Shown here piece after piece: positions 16,662-24,998 of a stretch of DNA of 64,000 nucleotides (its first letter is position 1; every line of letters starts with the position of its first letter). The stretch comes from Caldilineaceae bacterium SB0661_bin_32 (lineage in GTDB: Bacteria; Chloroflexota; Anaerolineae; Caldilineales; Caldilineaceae), in NCBI GenBank assembly GCA_009841235.1, contig VXMH01000098.1, forward strand, positions 1 through 64,000, written 5' to 3'. The notes beneath the pieces are model-generated. The model saw nothing but the letters and a program-made list of their open reading frames with translations. It did not search any database and was not told the origin of the DNA. The position numbers and the translations under genes were made by a program.

Positions 16662-17836
16662 TTGCTTGACTCCGCAACGCCCAGGTAGGCGAGGATGGCA
16701 TGAATGTAAACCTTGGTGGCCCGCACGACCTGGGCCAGTTCAACCCGTTCGAGTTCCGAATGTGCCGTCAGATAGCTCGCGCCGTAGTACAGCGCGGGGA
16801 CATGCGCCAGATGCACGAAGTGCGGCACGTTCGCCGCAGCTCTGGTGCCCGCCAGCGGCAGCGGCTCACCGGTCACCTGCTCATGGGAGCGCAGCAGCGC
16901 CTTGGCCAGCCGCTCGCTTTCGTCGACGCTGTAACCCTCTATCCCATCCAGCCAGACCTCGACTTCTGCGCCGCTCTCCGCCTGTACCCGGGCCGCCAGC
17001 CTCGCAAACTCCTCGCGTATCTCGTCCAGACTGCACCCCGGGCCAAACCGCCGCGTCCCACCTAAGACGCACCCGGCCGGCATGCGGTTGAAGTAATCCC
17101 CGCCTTGAAACCGCCCAATGAAAATCGATTCCGCGCCCAGATAGGGATGCTGAATCTCGGCGAGTTCCTCAGCTTTCTCCCGCAACAGCTGCACTGCCCG
17201 GTACCCGGCCATCACCGCGTGAGGCGCCCCCGCCTCAGCCACAGTCTCGTGGATGCCCTCTTCGTCCCCCGCTATCCTGAGTTCCCAGAAGACAAGGCCC
17301 ATGCCTGTAATCGGCAAATCCTTGCCGCCCAGCTCAGTAACGATCACCGCGTCGCCGTGAACACCCTTTTCGATCAGCGAAATCAGCGTCTCATTCGTGG
17401 CGCTCTCGTGGCGGCCATGCGCCGTCAACAGCAGGTCGCCTTCCAGCTGAATGCCCGCCTCGCACAGGACGCGTGCAGCTTCCGCCATCGCCGCCAGAGA
17501 CGCCTTCATGTCTTCGGAGCCGCGCCCGTGGATGTACCCTCCCTCAAACCGGGGCTCCGGCCCGGGCAGATCAACCGTATCCGTATGCCCATCCAGTTGC
17601 AGTGTAGGCCCGCCTCTCCTGCCCCGCAGCCATGCCACGACGCTGGGGCTGTCGGGAAACTCACTGTCCAACACAACATTCAGCCCCGCTCCCCGCAACT
17701 CATCAGCATAGAACTCGGATACGGCCCGCTCCTGGCCCGGTGGGCTGGGAATGCGCACCATATCCAAGGTGAACTGCATTATCCGCTGCGGATCAACCTT
17801 TTCGGCCAGGGAGGCCGCCAGACGGTCAGTGTCCAC
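16658..17836 (-). CDS. M20 family metallopeptidase (ArgE/DapE-like)
   Basis: A 392-residue zinc amidohydrolase. Metal-site residues are His84 (LDGHTDTV), Asp109 (GRGSEDMKA), Glu144 (GRHESATNE), Glu in VTELGGK and His in YLTAHSELE. The usual catalytic Glu-Glu pair appears as His-Glu, which is unusual. The start is GTG at 17836, directly after the PhyH stop with no gap. It likely cleaves an N-acyl or peptide bond of the compound oxidised by the PhyH enzyme; this link is inferred from operon order only. Confidence 0.88.
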   Translation of the reverse strand: MDTDRLAASLAEKVDPQRIMQFTLDMVRIPSPPGQERAVSEFYADELRGAGLNVVLDSEFPDSPSVVAWLRGRRGGPTLQLDGHTDTVDLPGPEPRFEGGYIHGRGSEDMKASLAAMAEAARVLCEAGIQLEGDLLLTAHGRHESATNETLISLIEKGVHGDAVIVTELGGKDLPITGMGLVFWELRIAGDEEGIHETVAEAGAPHAVMAGYRAVQLLREKAEELAEIQHPYLGAESIFIGRFQGGDYFNRMPAGCVLGGTRRFGPGCSLDEIREEFARLAARVQAESGAEVEVWLDGIEGYSVDESERLAKALLRSHEQVTGEPLPLAGTRAAANVPHFVHLAHVPALYYGASYLTAHSELERVELAQVVRATKVYIHAILAYLGVAESSK

Positions 17837-18649
17837 TCAGCCCTCCACCCAGTGTTCGAACAGCGGCTGTACGGCGGCGGGCAGCCCCGCCAATACTTCA
17901 GGTTTGACAGCCTCGACCTCGTTCTCCTTCAGGCCCGTTGCCTCCATCTGCCTCGCCCGTTCGCTGGACCCCGGCCTCAGCCCGTTCAGATTCAGCCACC
18001 ACGGCGCGAAGCGGATCGCCATCGCCACCCGCGCGCTGTCGGTGCGGTTTGCCCCCGCCGCGTGCCACATGCGGCTATCCATCACCAGCACGCTGCCCGC
18101 CTCGCCGGTCGCCTGAATCTCCGTCGGATAGGGCGTGTCCTCATCGTGGCTGCAGCTCGCCGCGCTGGGGTTCGTTTCCATCCGGTGGCTGCCGGGCACG
18201 ATGATCGTCGCGCCGTTCGCCGCGCTGAACGGCGACAGCATCCACAGCGTCGTGAAATGGGCCACAATATCGGGATACGGGGCCGGAATGTGCCCCGCAT
18301 TGCGCTGGTTGAACGGCCAGTCCGCGTGCAAGCCCCCGCGAACGTTGCCCGGATAGTTGATCATCGCCGAGGTAAAGGAAACCCGCACGTTCGGACCCAG
18401 CGCCGCCCTGACCAGCCTAATGAAACCGGGTGCTGCCAGATAGGGCGCAAAAGACTGATCATAATTGATCAGCCCCGTACGATGGCCGATGTTGGCCGGC
18501 GCGTCCGGCCGCTGGTGCCGCAGCGTCGCCGCCGCCACACTCTCACGCACCTCCGCAACTTCATCAGCGGGGATAACGTTATCGACAACGCACCAGCCGT
18601 CCAGTTTCAGACGCAGGAGTTGCTCTTCAAGAGTCTTATCCAGCGGCAT
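17837..18649 (-). CDS. Phytanoyl-CoA dioxygenase (PhyH) family protein
   Basis: A 270-residue Fe(II)/2-oxoglutarate dioxygenase, first gene of a three-gene operon. Triad residues are His108 and Asp110 (HAD) and His196 (MWHAAGAN), with Arg207 for 2-oxoglutarate. The ATG at 18649 has AAAGAGGA upstream; the open frame continues 35 residues further but without a good site. It is a close paralogue of the protein at 4792-5580. The stop codon abuts the GTG of the M20 gene. Confidence 0.88.
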   Translation of the reverse strand: MPLDKTLEEQLLRLKLDGWCVVDNVIPADEVAEVRESVAAATLRHQRPDAPANIGHRTGLINYDQSFAPYLAAPGFIRLVRAALGPNVRVSFTSAMINYPGNVRGGLHADWPFNQRNAGHIPAPYPDIVAHFTTLWMLSPFSAANGATIIVPGSHRMETNPSAASCSHDEDTPYPTEIQATGEAGSVLVMDSRMWHAAGANRTDSARVAMAIRFAPWWLNLNGLRPGSSERARQMEATGLKENEVEAVKPEVLAGLPAAVQPLFEHWVEG

Positions 18650-19336
18650 CGTTCTATCCTCTTTTTTGTCGGTAAGGGTCGCTCGTAAAACGGCGTTTGG
18701 CCGCGGAAACCCAGGTGGGAAGTCATCCTGCCAGGCCGCTACCAGCGACGACAATTATACCACCGCTGGAGAGAATCCGGGATGCACCCAATTTCGCAGG
18801 GCATTGGCATCTGAGCATTGGCATCTAATCTGGTTTGCCGGCATTGCCGAAGTTAACCAGAGGGGCGACGAAGGGTGGAACTGCAGTTCAGACAATCCAG
18901 CGAATCCTGATTCAGGCAGCGCCCCAGCCTATTATACACACACCAAGTAGGTTGCCTTTCTCTGCGGCATCCGATAGAATGACACGCGCTACGGGTCTGC
19001 GACGCTGGAAGCCAGTTCCTAAAGAGTTCCGACAAGCCCGAAAATGATGGCTTTGAACTTTTCCTCAACCGTGCCCGACTAAATGGCAAGTCTTCTTCCT
19101 ACTGATCTGGAAGACGACCCGCCGTTTCTGTCTCCACATACTGGACCATTCCGGCCTGTTCGCGAATGCCGACTGCCACCATCCCAGGTGCGAAGAATCC
19201 GGGAAAGACTTTCCGAAATCCCGACCAGGCGTCCCCACCAGCCGCAGGAGAATCTATGGCTTGAAAGGAGATGAGACCATTCTCAAACGATCTGCAGTTT
19301 CATTCCATCTACATCGCAAAGGAGATGATAGGTAAA
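18650..19336. other. Long divergent intergenic region with a candidate + promoter
   Basis: No convincing gene lies in these 687 bases between the divergent PhyH operon and the ABC transporter operon. On + a TTGCCT (18952-18957) and TAGAAT (18975-18980) pair is spaced by 17 bases, a fair sigma-70 match, but about 350 bases upstream of the binding-protein gene. On - a TATAAT (18759-18754) has no matching -35. AAAGGAGATGA occurs twice (about 19264 and 19318) next to two possible starts. Confidence 0.4.
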
Positions 19337-20806
19337 ATGACTAGAGTCACTTCTGAGGAAAAGACCGTCGTCCGGGCCGGCGTCAGCCGCCGCAGTTTCT
19401 TGAGGAGCACAGCCGCAGTCGCCGGGCTCGCCCTCGCCGCCAGCGCCTGCGTGCCTGCCGGCCCCGAAGGCGCCGGCGACATGGCAGCGCCCTCAGAGGA
19501 GCCCGTAAACATCCAGATCTGGTGGCGGCTCAGGCCTACCATTGAAGGCGCAATCCAGGTCTTTGAGGAGACCCACCCCCACATTACCGTTTCGCTGGGC
19601 GACCTCGGTGAAGCAGTCTACGGCACGCCCAAATACGTGACCGCCGTCGCCGCCGGTAAAGGACCCGACGTCTCCTACCAGAACCGGCACACCTTCCGCC
19701 AGTTCGCCTCCCGCAACCTCTACCGGCCCATCGAAGACCTCTTGGAACGGGACAACCTCGACAAGGGCAACTTCATGGCCGGCCCCATCGCCGACCTCAC
19801 CTGGCAGGGCACGCTCTACGGGCTGCCCCATACCGCCGGCACCCGCTACTTCTTCTGGAACCGTACCCATTTCGAAGAGGCCGGCCTCGACCCGGACGTC
19901 GGCCCCGAAACCTGGGACGACATCATGGAGATGGCGCCCCAGCTAAACAAGATGGAAGGCGACAGGATCGTCCGCTACGGCTTCCTGCCCCACTTCCCGC
20001 CCGGCCTTTCCGATCAGTTGCTTATCTACGCCATGGAAAACGGCGGCTTCAGCCAGTCCGAAGACGGCCGCACCAACCTCATCAACACCGCTCCCTGGGT
20101 CGAAGCCCTTGAGTGGTGCGTAAACATGATCGATGAGTTCGGCGGCGGTCATGCCGCGGCCTCCTCCTTCATGGAAGGCTTCGCCGGTCAGCCGGTAGAT
20201 CCCTTTGCCCAGGGACAGGTCTCCATGTGCTCCTACGGCAACTGGATGATCGGCCGCTACGCCAAGTTCCCCGACCTCGACTACGACGGCACCGGCCTCA
20301 TGCCGGTTTCGGCCGCCAATGAAGGCGCCCAGGTCAACTGGTCCTGCGGCTGGACATTCGTCATTGACCCCAACACCGAGCTCGTCGAACAGGGTTGGGA
20401 ATTCATGAAGTGGGTGATCAGCGAAGACTATGTGCGCGCCGCTGGAACCGTCGGTCTTGAACTGGAAAAGGAAGAATGGGCCCGTCAGCAGCTGCCCGGT
20501 GAACCAATCTTCGCCCCCACGCCACCCGTCTACCAGCCGGCCATGCAGTTCATGCTGGACGAGTACTACTCCGTCCTGCCCGAACGCCAGAAGCTCATGA
20601 TGGAGAGATACCTCGATTCTGAGACCTTCTCCGTGGGCTGTGGCCAAATCGCCGGCCTCGCCGCCGCAGAGCTCTGGATCGGCTTCAAGAACGCTTGGGA
20701 GTCTGCCCTAACCAAGAAGCAGACGCCGCAAGAGGCGCTCGATGCTTCCCATGCTGACGTGCAGAAAGCGCTCGACGCAGCTTGGGAGAATCTCGAGTCC
20801 GCTTAA
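19337..20806 (+). CDS. ABC transporter sugar-type substrate-binding lipoprotein, Tat-exported
   Basis: A 489-residue extracellular solute-binding protein of the family-1 (MalE/UgpB-like) type. The N-terminus has a twin-arginine motif (SRRSFLRS, Arg18-Arg19), a hydrophobic run and a lipobox ending LAASAC (Cys38), so a Tat-exported lipoprotein is predicted. The mature part begins IQIWWRLRPTIEGAIQVFEE, standard for this family. I chose the ATG at 19337; ATGs at 19325 and 19271 are alternatives, both directly abutting an AAAGGAG. Two permease genes follow. The ligand may be an oligosaccharide or glycoside. Confidence 0.9.
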   Translation: MTRVTSEEKTVVRAGVSRRSFLRSTAAVAGLALAASACVPAGPEGAGDMAAPSEEPVNIQIWWRLRPTIEGAIQVFEETHPHITVSLGDLGEAVYGTPKYVTAVAAGKGPDVSYQNRHTFRQFASRNLYRPIEDLLERDNLDKGNFMAGPIADLTWQGTLYGLPHTAGTRYFFWNRTHFEEAGLDPDVGPETWDDIMEMAPQLNKMEGDRIVRYGFLPHFPPGLSDQLLIYAMENGGFSQSEDGRTNLINTAPWVEALEWCVNMIDEFGGGHAAASSFMEGFAGQPVDPFAQGQVSMCSYGNWMIGRYAKFPDLDYDGTGLMPVSAANEGAQVNWSCGWTFVIDPNTELVEQGWEFMKWVISEDYVRAAGTVGLELEKEEWARQQLPGEPIFAPTPPVYQPAMQFMLDEYYSVLPERQKLMMERYLDSETFSVGCGQIAGLAAAELWIGFKNAWESALTKKQTPQEALDASHADVQKALDAAWENLESA

Positions 20807-20896
20807 ACACTATCGAAATTCGGCGGAACCGGGCGGCCTCCCGTCGCTCCGGTTCTGCCGGTTCCCCTGCCCGCGCGATCAAATAGGACAGTCGCC

Positions 20897-21811
20897 ATGG
20901 CCGCTGCCCAACCTAAACCCCGGTTCACCAACGCCGCTAGAGAGGCCCTGACCTGCTATCTCTTTCTCCTCCCCTGGGGGCTCGGTTTTCTCGCGTTCGT
21001 GATCGGCCCGGTCGTCGCCTCCTTCGTGTTGGGCTTCATGGACTATGAGATCGTAACACCGGCCCGCTGGGTCGGCCTCGCCAACTACATCGAGCTCTTT
21101 ACCGACGACGCCCGCTTCGGCATGTCGATGGGCAACACACTCTACTATGTCCTCGTCTTCGTGCCATTCCACGTCATTATCGCCACGCTCCTGGCCCTCC
21201 TGCTCAATCAGAAGGCGCGCGGCATCGCCGTCTACCGCACGCTTTTCTATGTGCCGTCAATCGTTCCCATTGTCGCCGGCGCCATTCTCTGGGTCTGGAT
21301 TCTGCAGCCGGAGTGGGGCCTCATCAACTCGACATTGAGGATGGTTGGCATTGAAGGCCCGCTCTGGCTCGCGTCGCTCACCTGGTCCAAACCTGCACTG
21401 ATTCTTATGGCGCTCTGGGGATCAGGCGCCGCCATGATCATCGTCCTTGCCGGCCTCCAGGGCGTCCCCCAGCATCTTTACGAGGCCGCCGAAATCGACG
21501 GCGCCAACCGCTGGCAGCGCTTTCAACACGTCACCATACCCATGCTGAGCCCCACCCTCTTCTTCATTCTGGTTCTTAGCGTCATCGCCTCCTTCCAGGT
21601 CTTCACCACCGCCTACGTCATGACCGGCGGCGGTCCCGCAGAGTCGACTCTCTTTTACATGCTCTATCTTTACCGCCGCGCCTTTGTCCTGTTGGACATG
21701 GGCTACGCCGCCAGCATGGCCTGGATCCTCTTTGTAGCCGTTCTTGCGCTCACCTTGATTCAGTTCAAGCTGGCCAGCCGTTGGGTCTACTACGAAGCGG
21801 AGCAGAGCTGA
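20897..21811 (+). CDS. ABC transporter permease (MalF-type)
   Basis: A 304-residue inner-membrane permease with six predicted helices and the ATPase-contact EAA loop EAAEIDGANRWQRFQHVTIP. It follows the binding-protein gene by 90 bases and is 4 bases from the second permease, so the three are one operon. No ATP-binding subunit gene follows; a shared MsmK/UgpC-type ATPase encoded elsewhere is expected. Confidence 0.93.
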   Translation: MAAAQPKPRFTNAAREALTCYLFLLPWGLGFLAFVIGPVVASFVLGFMDYEIVTPARWVGLANYIELFTDDARFGMSMGNTLYYVLVFVPFHVIIATLLALLLNQKARGIAVYRTLFYVPSIVPIVAGAILWVWILQPEWGLINSTLRMVGIEGPLWLASLTWSKPALILMALWGSGAAMIIVLAGLQGVPQHLYEAAEIDGANRWQRFQHVTIPMLSPTLFFILVLSVIASFQVFTTAYVMTGGGPAESTLFYMLYLYRRAFVLLDMGYAASMAWILFVAVLALTLIQFKLASRWVYYEAEQS

Positions 21812-21815
21812 CGCC

Positions 21816-22709
21816 ATGATACGCGACCAGGCCGTCGGCTCCCAACAGAGCCGCGAAATCCATCCCAGCGCCCGCGGTCAGCCTCTCCGCAGACTTCTCG
21901 AACGCGGCGGTACACAGCTCCTCCTGGTTTTGGGCGCTGTTGTTTTCGCCCTCCCGTTTGTCTGGATGGTTAGCACCTCTCTCAAGGCTGACCGTCAGAT
22001 CTTCGCCTTTCCGCCAATATGGGTGCCCGATCCCTTCATCTGGGGCAATTTTCCCGCCGTCTTTATCTATGCCCCGATGCACCTCTACTTCTTCAATACT
22101 TTGCTCATCGCGCTCGCCCACGTATTCGGCGCCGTCTTCACCTGCTCACTCGCGGCATACGGCTTCGCCCGCCTGCGCGCGCCCGGCCGCGATATAATCT
22201 TCATGGTCATGGTCAGCCAGATGATGATTCCCTACATCGTCATGCTCGTGCCCCTCTATCTCCTCTTCGCCGAGCTTGAGTGGATCGACACCTTCTACCC
22301 GCTGACCATCCCCGCCATGCTCGGCACGCCCTTCTACATCTTCATGCTCCGACAGTTCTTCCTCACCATCCCCATGGAGCTTGAAGAGGCCGCCATCATC
22401 GACGGCGCCACCCGCCTGCGCATCTGGTGGACCATCGTCCTGCCCCTCGCCAAGCCGGCCCTGGCAACCGTAGCCATCTTCAGCTTCATGTTCGCCTGGA
22501 ACGACTTCACCGGCCCGTTGATCTTCCTCAACACCCGCGAAAAGTTCACACTTTCTCTGGGCCTCCAGGCCTTCATGTTTGAACGCCGCACCATGTGGGG
22601 CCCCCTCATGGCCGCCTCAACCATGATGATCGTGCCGATCCTGATAGTCTTCTTCCTGGCGCAGAAACACTTCATTCAAGGGATCGCGTTGACGGGGATT
22701 AAAGCTTAG
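21816..22709 (+). CDS. ABC transporter permease (MalG-type)
   Basis: A 297-residue partner permease with about six helices and the EAA loop EEAAIIDGATRLRIWWTIVLP. An early FVWMVSTSLK segment is typical of MalG-type proteins. The start lies 4 bases after the MalF-type stop, implying coupled translation. It ends the transport operon; the next gene belongs to an A/T-richer cassette. Confidence 0.93.
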   Translation: MIRDQAVGSQQSREIHPSARGQPLRRLLERGGTQLLLVLGAVVFALPFVWMVSTSLKADRQIFAFPPIWVPDPFIWGNFPAVFIYAPMHLYFFNTLLIALAHVFGAVFTCSLAAYGFARLRAPGRDIIFMVMVSQMMIPYIVMLVPLYLLFAELEWIDTFYPLTIPAMLGTPFYIFMLRQFFLTIPMELEEAAIIDGATRLRIWWTIVLPLAKPALATVAIFSFMFAWNDFTGPLIFLNTREKFTLSLGLQAFMFERRTMWGPLMAASTMMIVPILIVFFLAQKHFIQGIALTGIKA

Positions 22710-22835
22710 GCCGGCTATATATCAGCAAGAGTCCTGCGAAGCGCAGCCAGGTCGTTTTTGGTCAGAGAGATACTCAATCGTGGAAGCGCTAGGTCGCCCT
22801 CTAAACAGCAGAGGCCGTGCTCAAGGAAAAGTACA

Positions 22836-24284
22836 GTGCAGCCAGCAAACAACTCAAAAACTGAACCGGCGAAATTTCGATTCAAGAATCTCGGACCAAT
22901 AGAGGAAGCCGAGCTGGAGCTAGGCGGTCTCACCATCATTGCCGGTCGCAATAACACTGGCAAAACTTACATGGTATATTCGCTCTACGGTTACCTGAAG
23001 ACATGGAGGGAGCTACGTCCGTACAAATTGGCCGATACGCTCATTGATAACGCCTTAGGACCGGTATCATTGACGGTGGAGGAACTCGCAAGAATAGTGC
23101 TGGCGGAAGGTCGGGCAAGTTGGAAAGTCGATCGCGAAATGCTCAGCAAAGAACGAGCTCAGGTAATCCGGGAACTGAATCGAAGATATTCGAGAGAAGC
23201 GCTGGCCGACGTGTTTAATTCATCTCAGGACACGTTTGAGAGTGCTTCCATAGAGGCTGAACCTAGCAAATTCCCCGGGAAACACACATTTAGTCTTGAA
23301 GTCGGATCCGGCACTTCCATTTCAATGGAGTTCGATGGTAGTGAAATAGTACTCTCATATAGGTACAACCTGTCAGATGCAGATCTAGCTGTCGAGCAGT
23401 TGAGACTTGCAGGCTTGATTCCGTCGTTTTATCTCTTTTTTTTGGTGCGCTCAATCCCCGAGCTTGGTTACATACCCTTCATTTTTCCTGCAGAACGTTT
23501 CGGAATCTCGCTTTTTTACAAAGAGCTCGACATTAGCAAGAACAGATTGGTGGATTTGTTGCAGAAAATGGGGGACGATAAGACTAGAGAATCTCTTTCT
23601 CCCTTCGATCTGATAGAGAGTAGTACCGGGCGCTATGCCCTCCCCATAAAGGACAACATCAATTTCACTAGGGACCTTCCTAACATCCAAAAGGAGAGAA
23701 GTGACTTCTACAAGGACAAATTATTCGACTATGTTAAGAACATAATGGAGGGCTATTACAAGAGTTCAGATGACGAAGTGAGATTTATTTCCAAAGCACG
23801 TAAGCAACGGAGCTTTAACATTCCGTTGCATATTGCTTCCTCGTCAGCGCGTGGACTATCTGACCTGTACTTTTTCCTGAGACATGTGGCGACGAGGAAT
23901 CACTTGCTCTTTATTGATGAGCCGGAGAGCCATCTCGATACCGCTAATCAGGTACAGTTTGCCCGTCTGCTTGCTCGTCTGGTCCAGTCTGGTGCGAAAG
24001 TTCTAGTTACCACTCACAGCGACTACATTGTGAAGGAAGTCAACAATCTTATCATGTTGAGCCGCTCCTTTGACAACAAGAGCAAGTTGGTCAAGAAATT
24101 GAAGTACGACAAAGACGACTTCATTGATCCAGGTATCGTACGGGCATATGTCGCTGAGAGGAATTCTTTGACCCCGTGCAAAATCGACCAGTTTGGTATC
24201 GATTTTCCGGTTTTTGACAAAGCAATTGACGACATCAATCGTGTTTCCAATGAGTTGGCGTCGAGGGTAATTGTTGAAGGATAG
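22836..24284 (+). CDS. AAA-family ATPase (AAA_15/OLD-like), candidate defence protein
   Basis: A 482-residue SMC/OLD-like ATPase. Walker A is GRNNTGKT (37-44), the signature-like ARGLSDL precedes Walker B LLFIDEPESHLD (Asp361, Glu362), and TTHSD (His394) is the switch His. No TOPRIM nuclease domain follows, unlike OLD proteins. I chose GTG 22836 (AAGGA 8 bases upstream); a TTG at 22758 extends it without a site. Lines I counted are 40-55% GC against about 65% in the permease genes, which suggests transfer. The small gene at 24271 overlaps its end, as in two-gene ATPase/effector defence modules. Confidence 0.82.
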   Translation: MQPANNSKTEPAKFRFKNLGPIEEAELELGGLTIIAGRNNTGKTYMVYSLYGYLKTWRELRPYKLADTLIDNALGPVSLTVEELARIVLAEGRASWKVDREMLSKERAQVIRELNRRYSREALADVFNSSQDTFESASIEAEPSKFPGKHTFSLEVGSGTSISMEFDGSEIVLSYRYNLSDADLAVEQLRLAGLIPSFYLFFLVRSIPELGYIPFIFPAERFGISLFYKELDISKNRLVDLLQKMGDDKTRESLSPFDLIESSTGRYALPIKDNINFTRDLPNIQKERSDFYKDKLFDYVKNIMEGYYKSSDDEVRFISKARKQRSFNIPLHIASSSARGLSDLYFFLRHVATRNHLLFIDEPESHLDTANQVQFARLLARLVQSGAKVLVTTHSDYIVKEVNNLIMLSRSFDNKSKLVKKLKYDKDDFIDPGIVRAYVAERNSLTPCKIDQFGIDFPVFDKAIDDINRVSNELASRVIVEG

Positions 24285-24858
24285 GACTGAAGAGTTGACC
24301 CTGACAACGTGGCTGAGTGACAAGATAACCTCTGAGAAGGTGCAGTACTATCCTGCAAATGCTTCTCAGCCGATCTTACTCAAGGAGAAAGACAGGAATG
24401 TGAATATGACGGTAAAAATCGTGGATGTGAACGAAACGGTCACTTCAATTCGACTAGATAAGATCCAACATCTTTCGTCAATTCGCTCTGGACTAGGGCT
24501 CACGAGAGTATGCGATTATCTTCTTGTGACCCAAGTGCGTGGAAAGTATCACGCGTTCTTCGTGGAACTAATGAAGACACTTAACGAAGATATCTCTCCT
24601 CGAGAACAGCTTAGAAGGTCGCCCCCTTTGTTGCACTACTTCCTCTCTGTCTTCAGAATTGACACCGGCTTGCGATTGGCAGAATCCAAGGTCGATGTAG
24701 GTTACCTGCTGATAGGGGATGAATGGAACAAACACGTGGATAAACAAGCAGTCAGATTCGATCCCAAGAAAGTATTTGTGATTGAAGAGTATAAGTCAAT
24801 CAAGATTCGCAAAAGTGTGGCACGGGCGATTTTGTTTGAAGATCTACTCAAGGGCTGA
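24271..24858 (+). CDS. Small partner of the AAA ATPase, possible nuclease-like fold
   Basis: A 195-residue protein with no family I can name firmly. Residues 78-115 (TRVCDYLLVTQ, FFVELMK, REQL) recall PD-(D/E)XK-type partners of AAA ATPases: Asp82, Glu99 and Gln113 fit, but the E-x-K is spread to E-x-x-K (Lys102). The TTG start at 24271 overlaps the ATPase gene by 14 bases with GAGGG upstream, so the two are coupled. The A/T-richer composition is shared with the ATPase gene. Effector or regulatory subunit is inferred. Confidence 0.65.
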   Translation: MLKDRTEELTLTTWLSDKITSEKVQYYPANASQPILLKEKDRNVNMTVKIVDVNETVTSIRLDKIQHLSSIRSGLGLTRVCDYLLVTQVRGKYHAFFVELMKTLNEDISPREQLRRSPPLLHYFLSVFRIDTGLRLAESKVDVGYLLIGDEWNKHVDKQAVRFDPKKVFVIEEYKSIKIRKSVARAILFEDLLKG

Positions 24859-24998
24859 CTGCCATTCTGTCTGTTTCGGATGCAGTCATTTCTTTGTTCT
24901 TTTGGCCGCATTTTATATCGAGAAAAAACGCACTTTTCCAGAGCTCGCAGACGAAGTCCACTACACCCTTAGATTTATTCCCAAATTGGAAATGAGAA

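Noticed and set aside
17105..18688. Long + strand open frame (527 codons) opposite the PhyH-M20 operon
   Set aside because: Arg/Pro/His-rich shadow; the - strand genes carry intact catalytic motifs.
22758..22835. N-terminal extension of the AAA ATPase from a TTG
   Set aside because: No ribosome-binding site there, and the extension is basic and unlike the family; GTG 22836 has AAGGA at good spacing.
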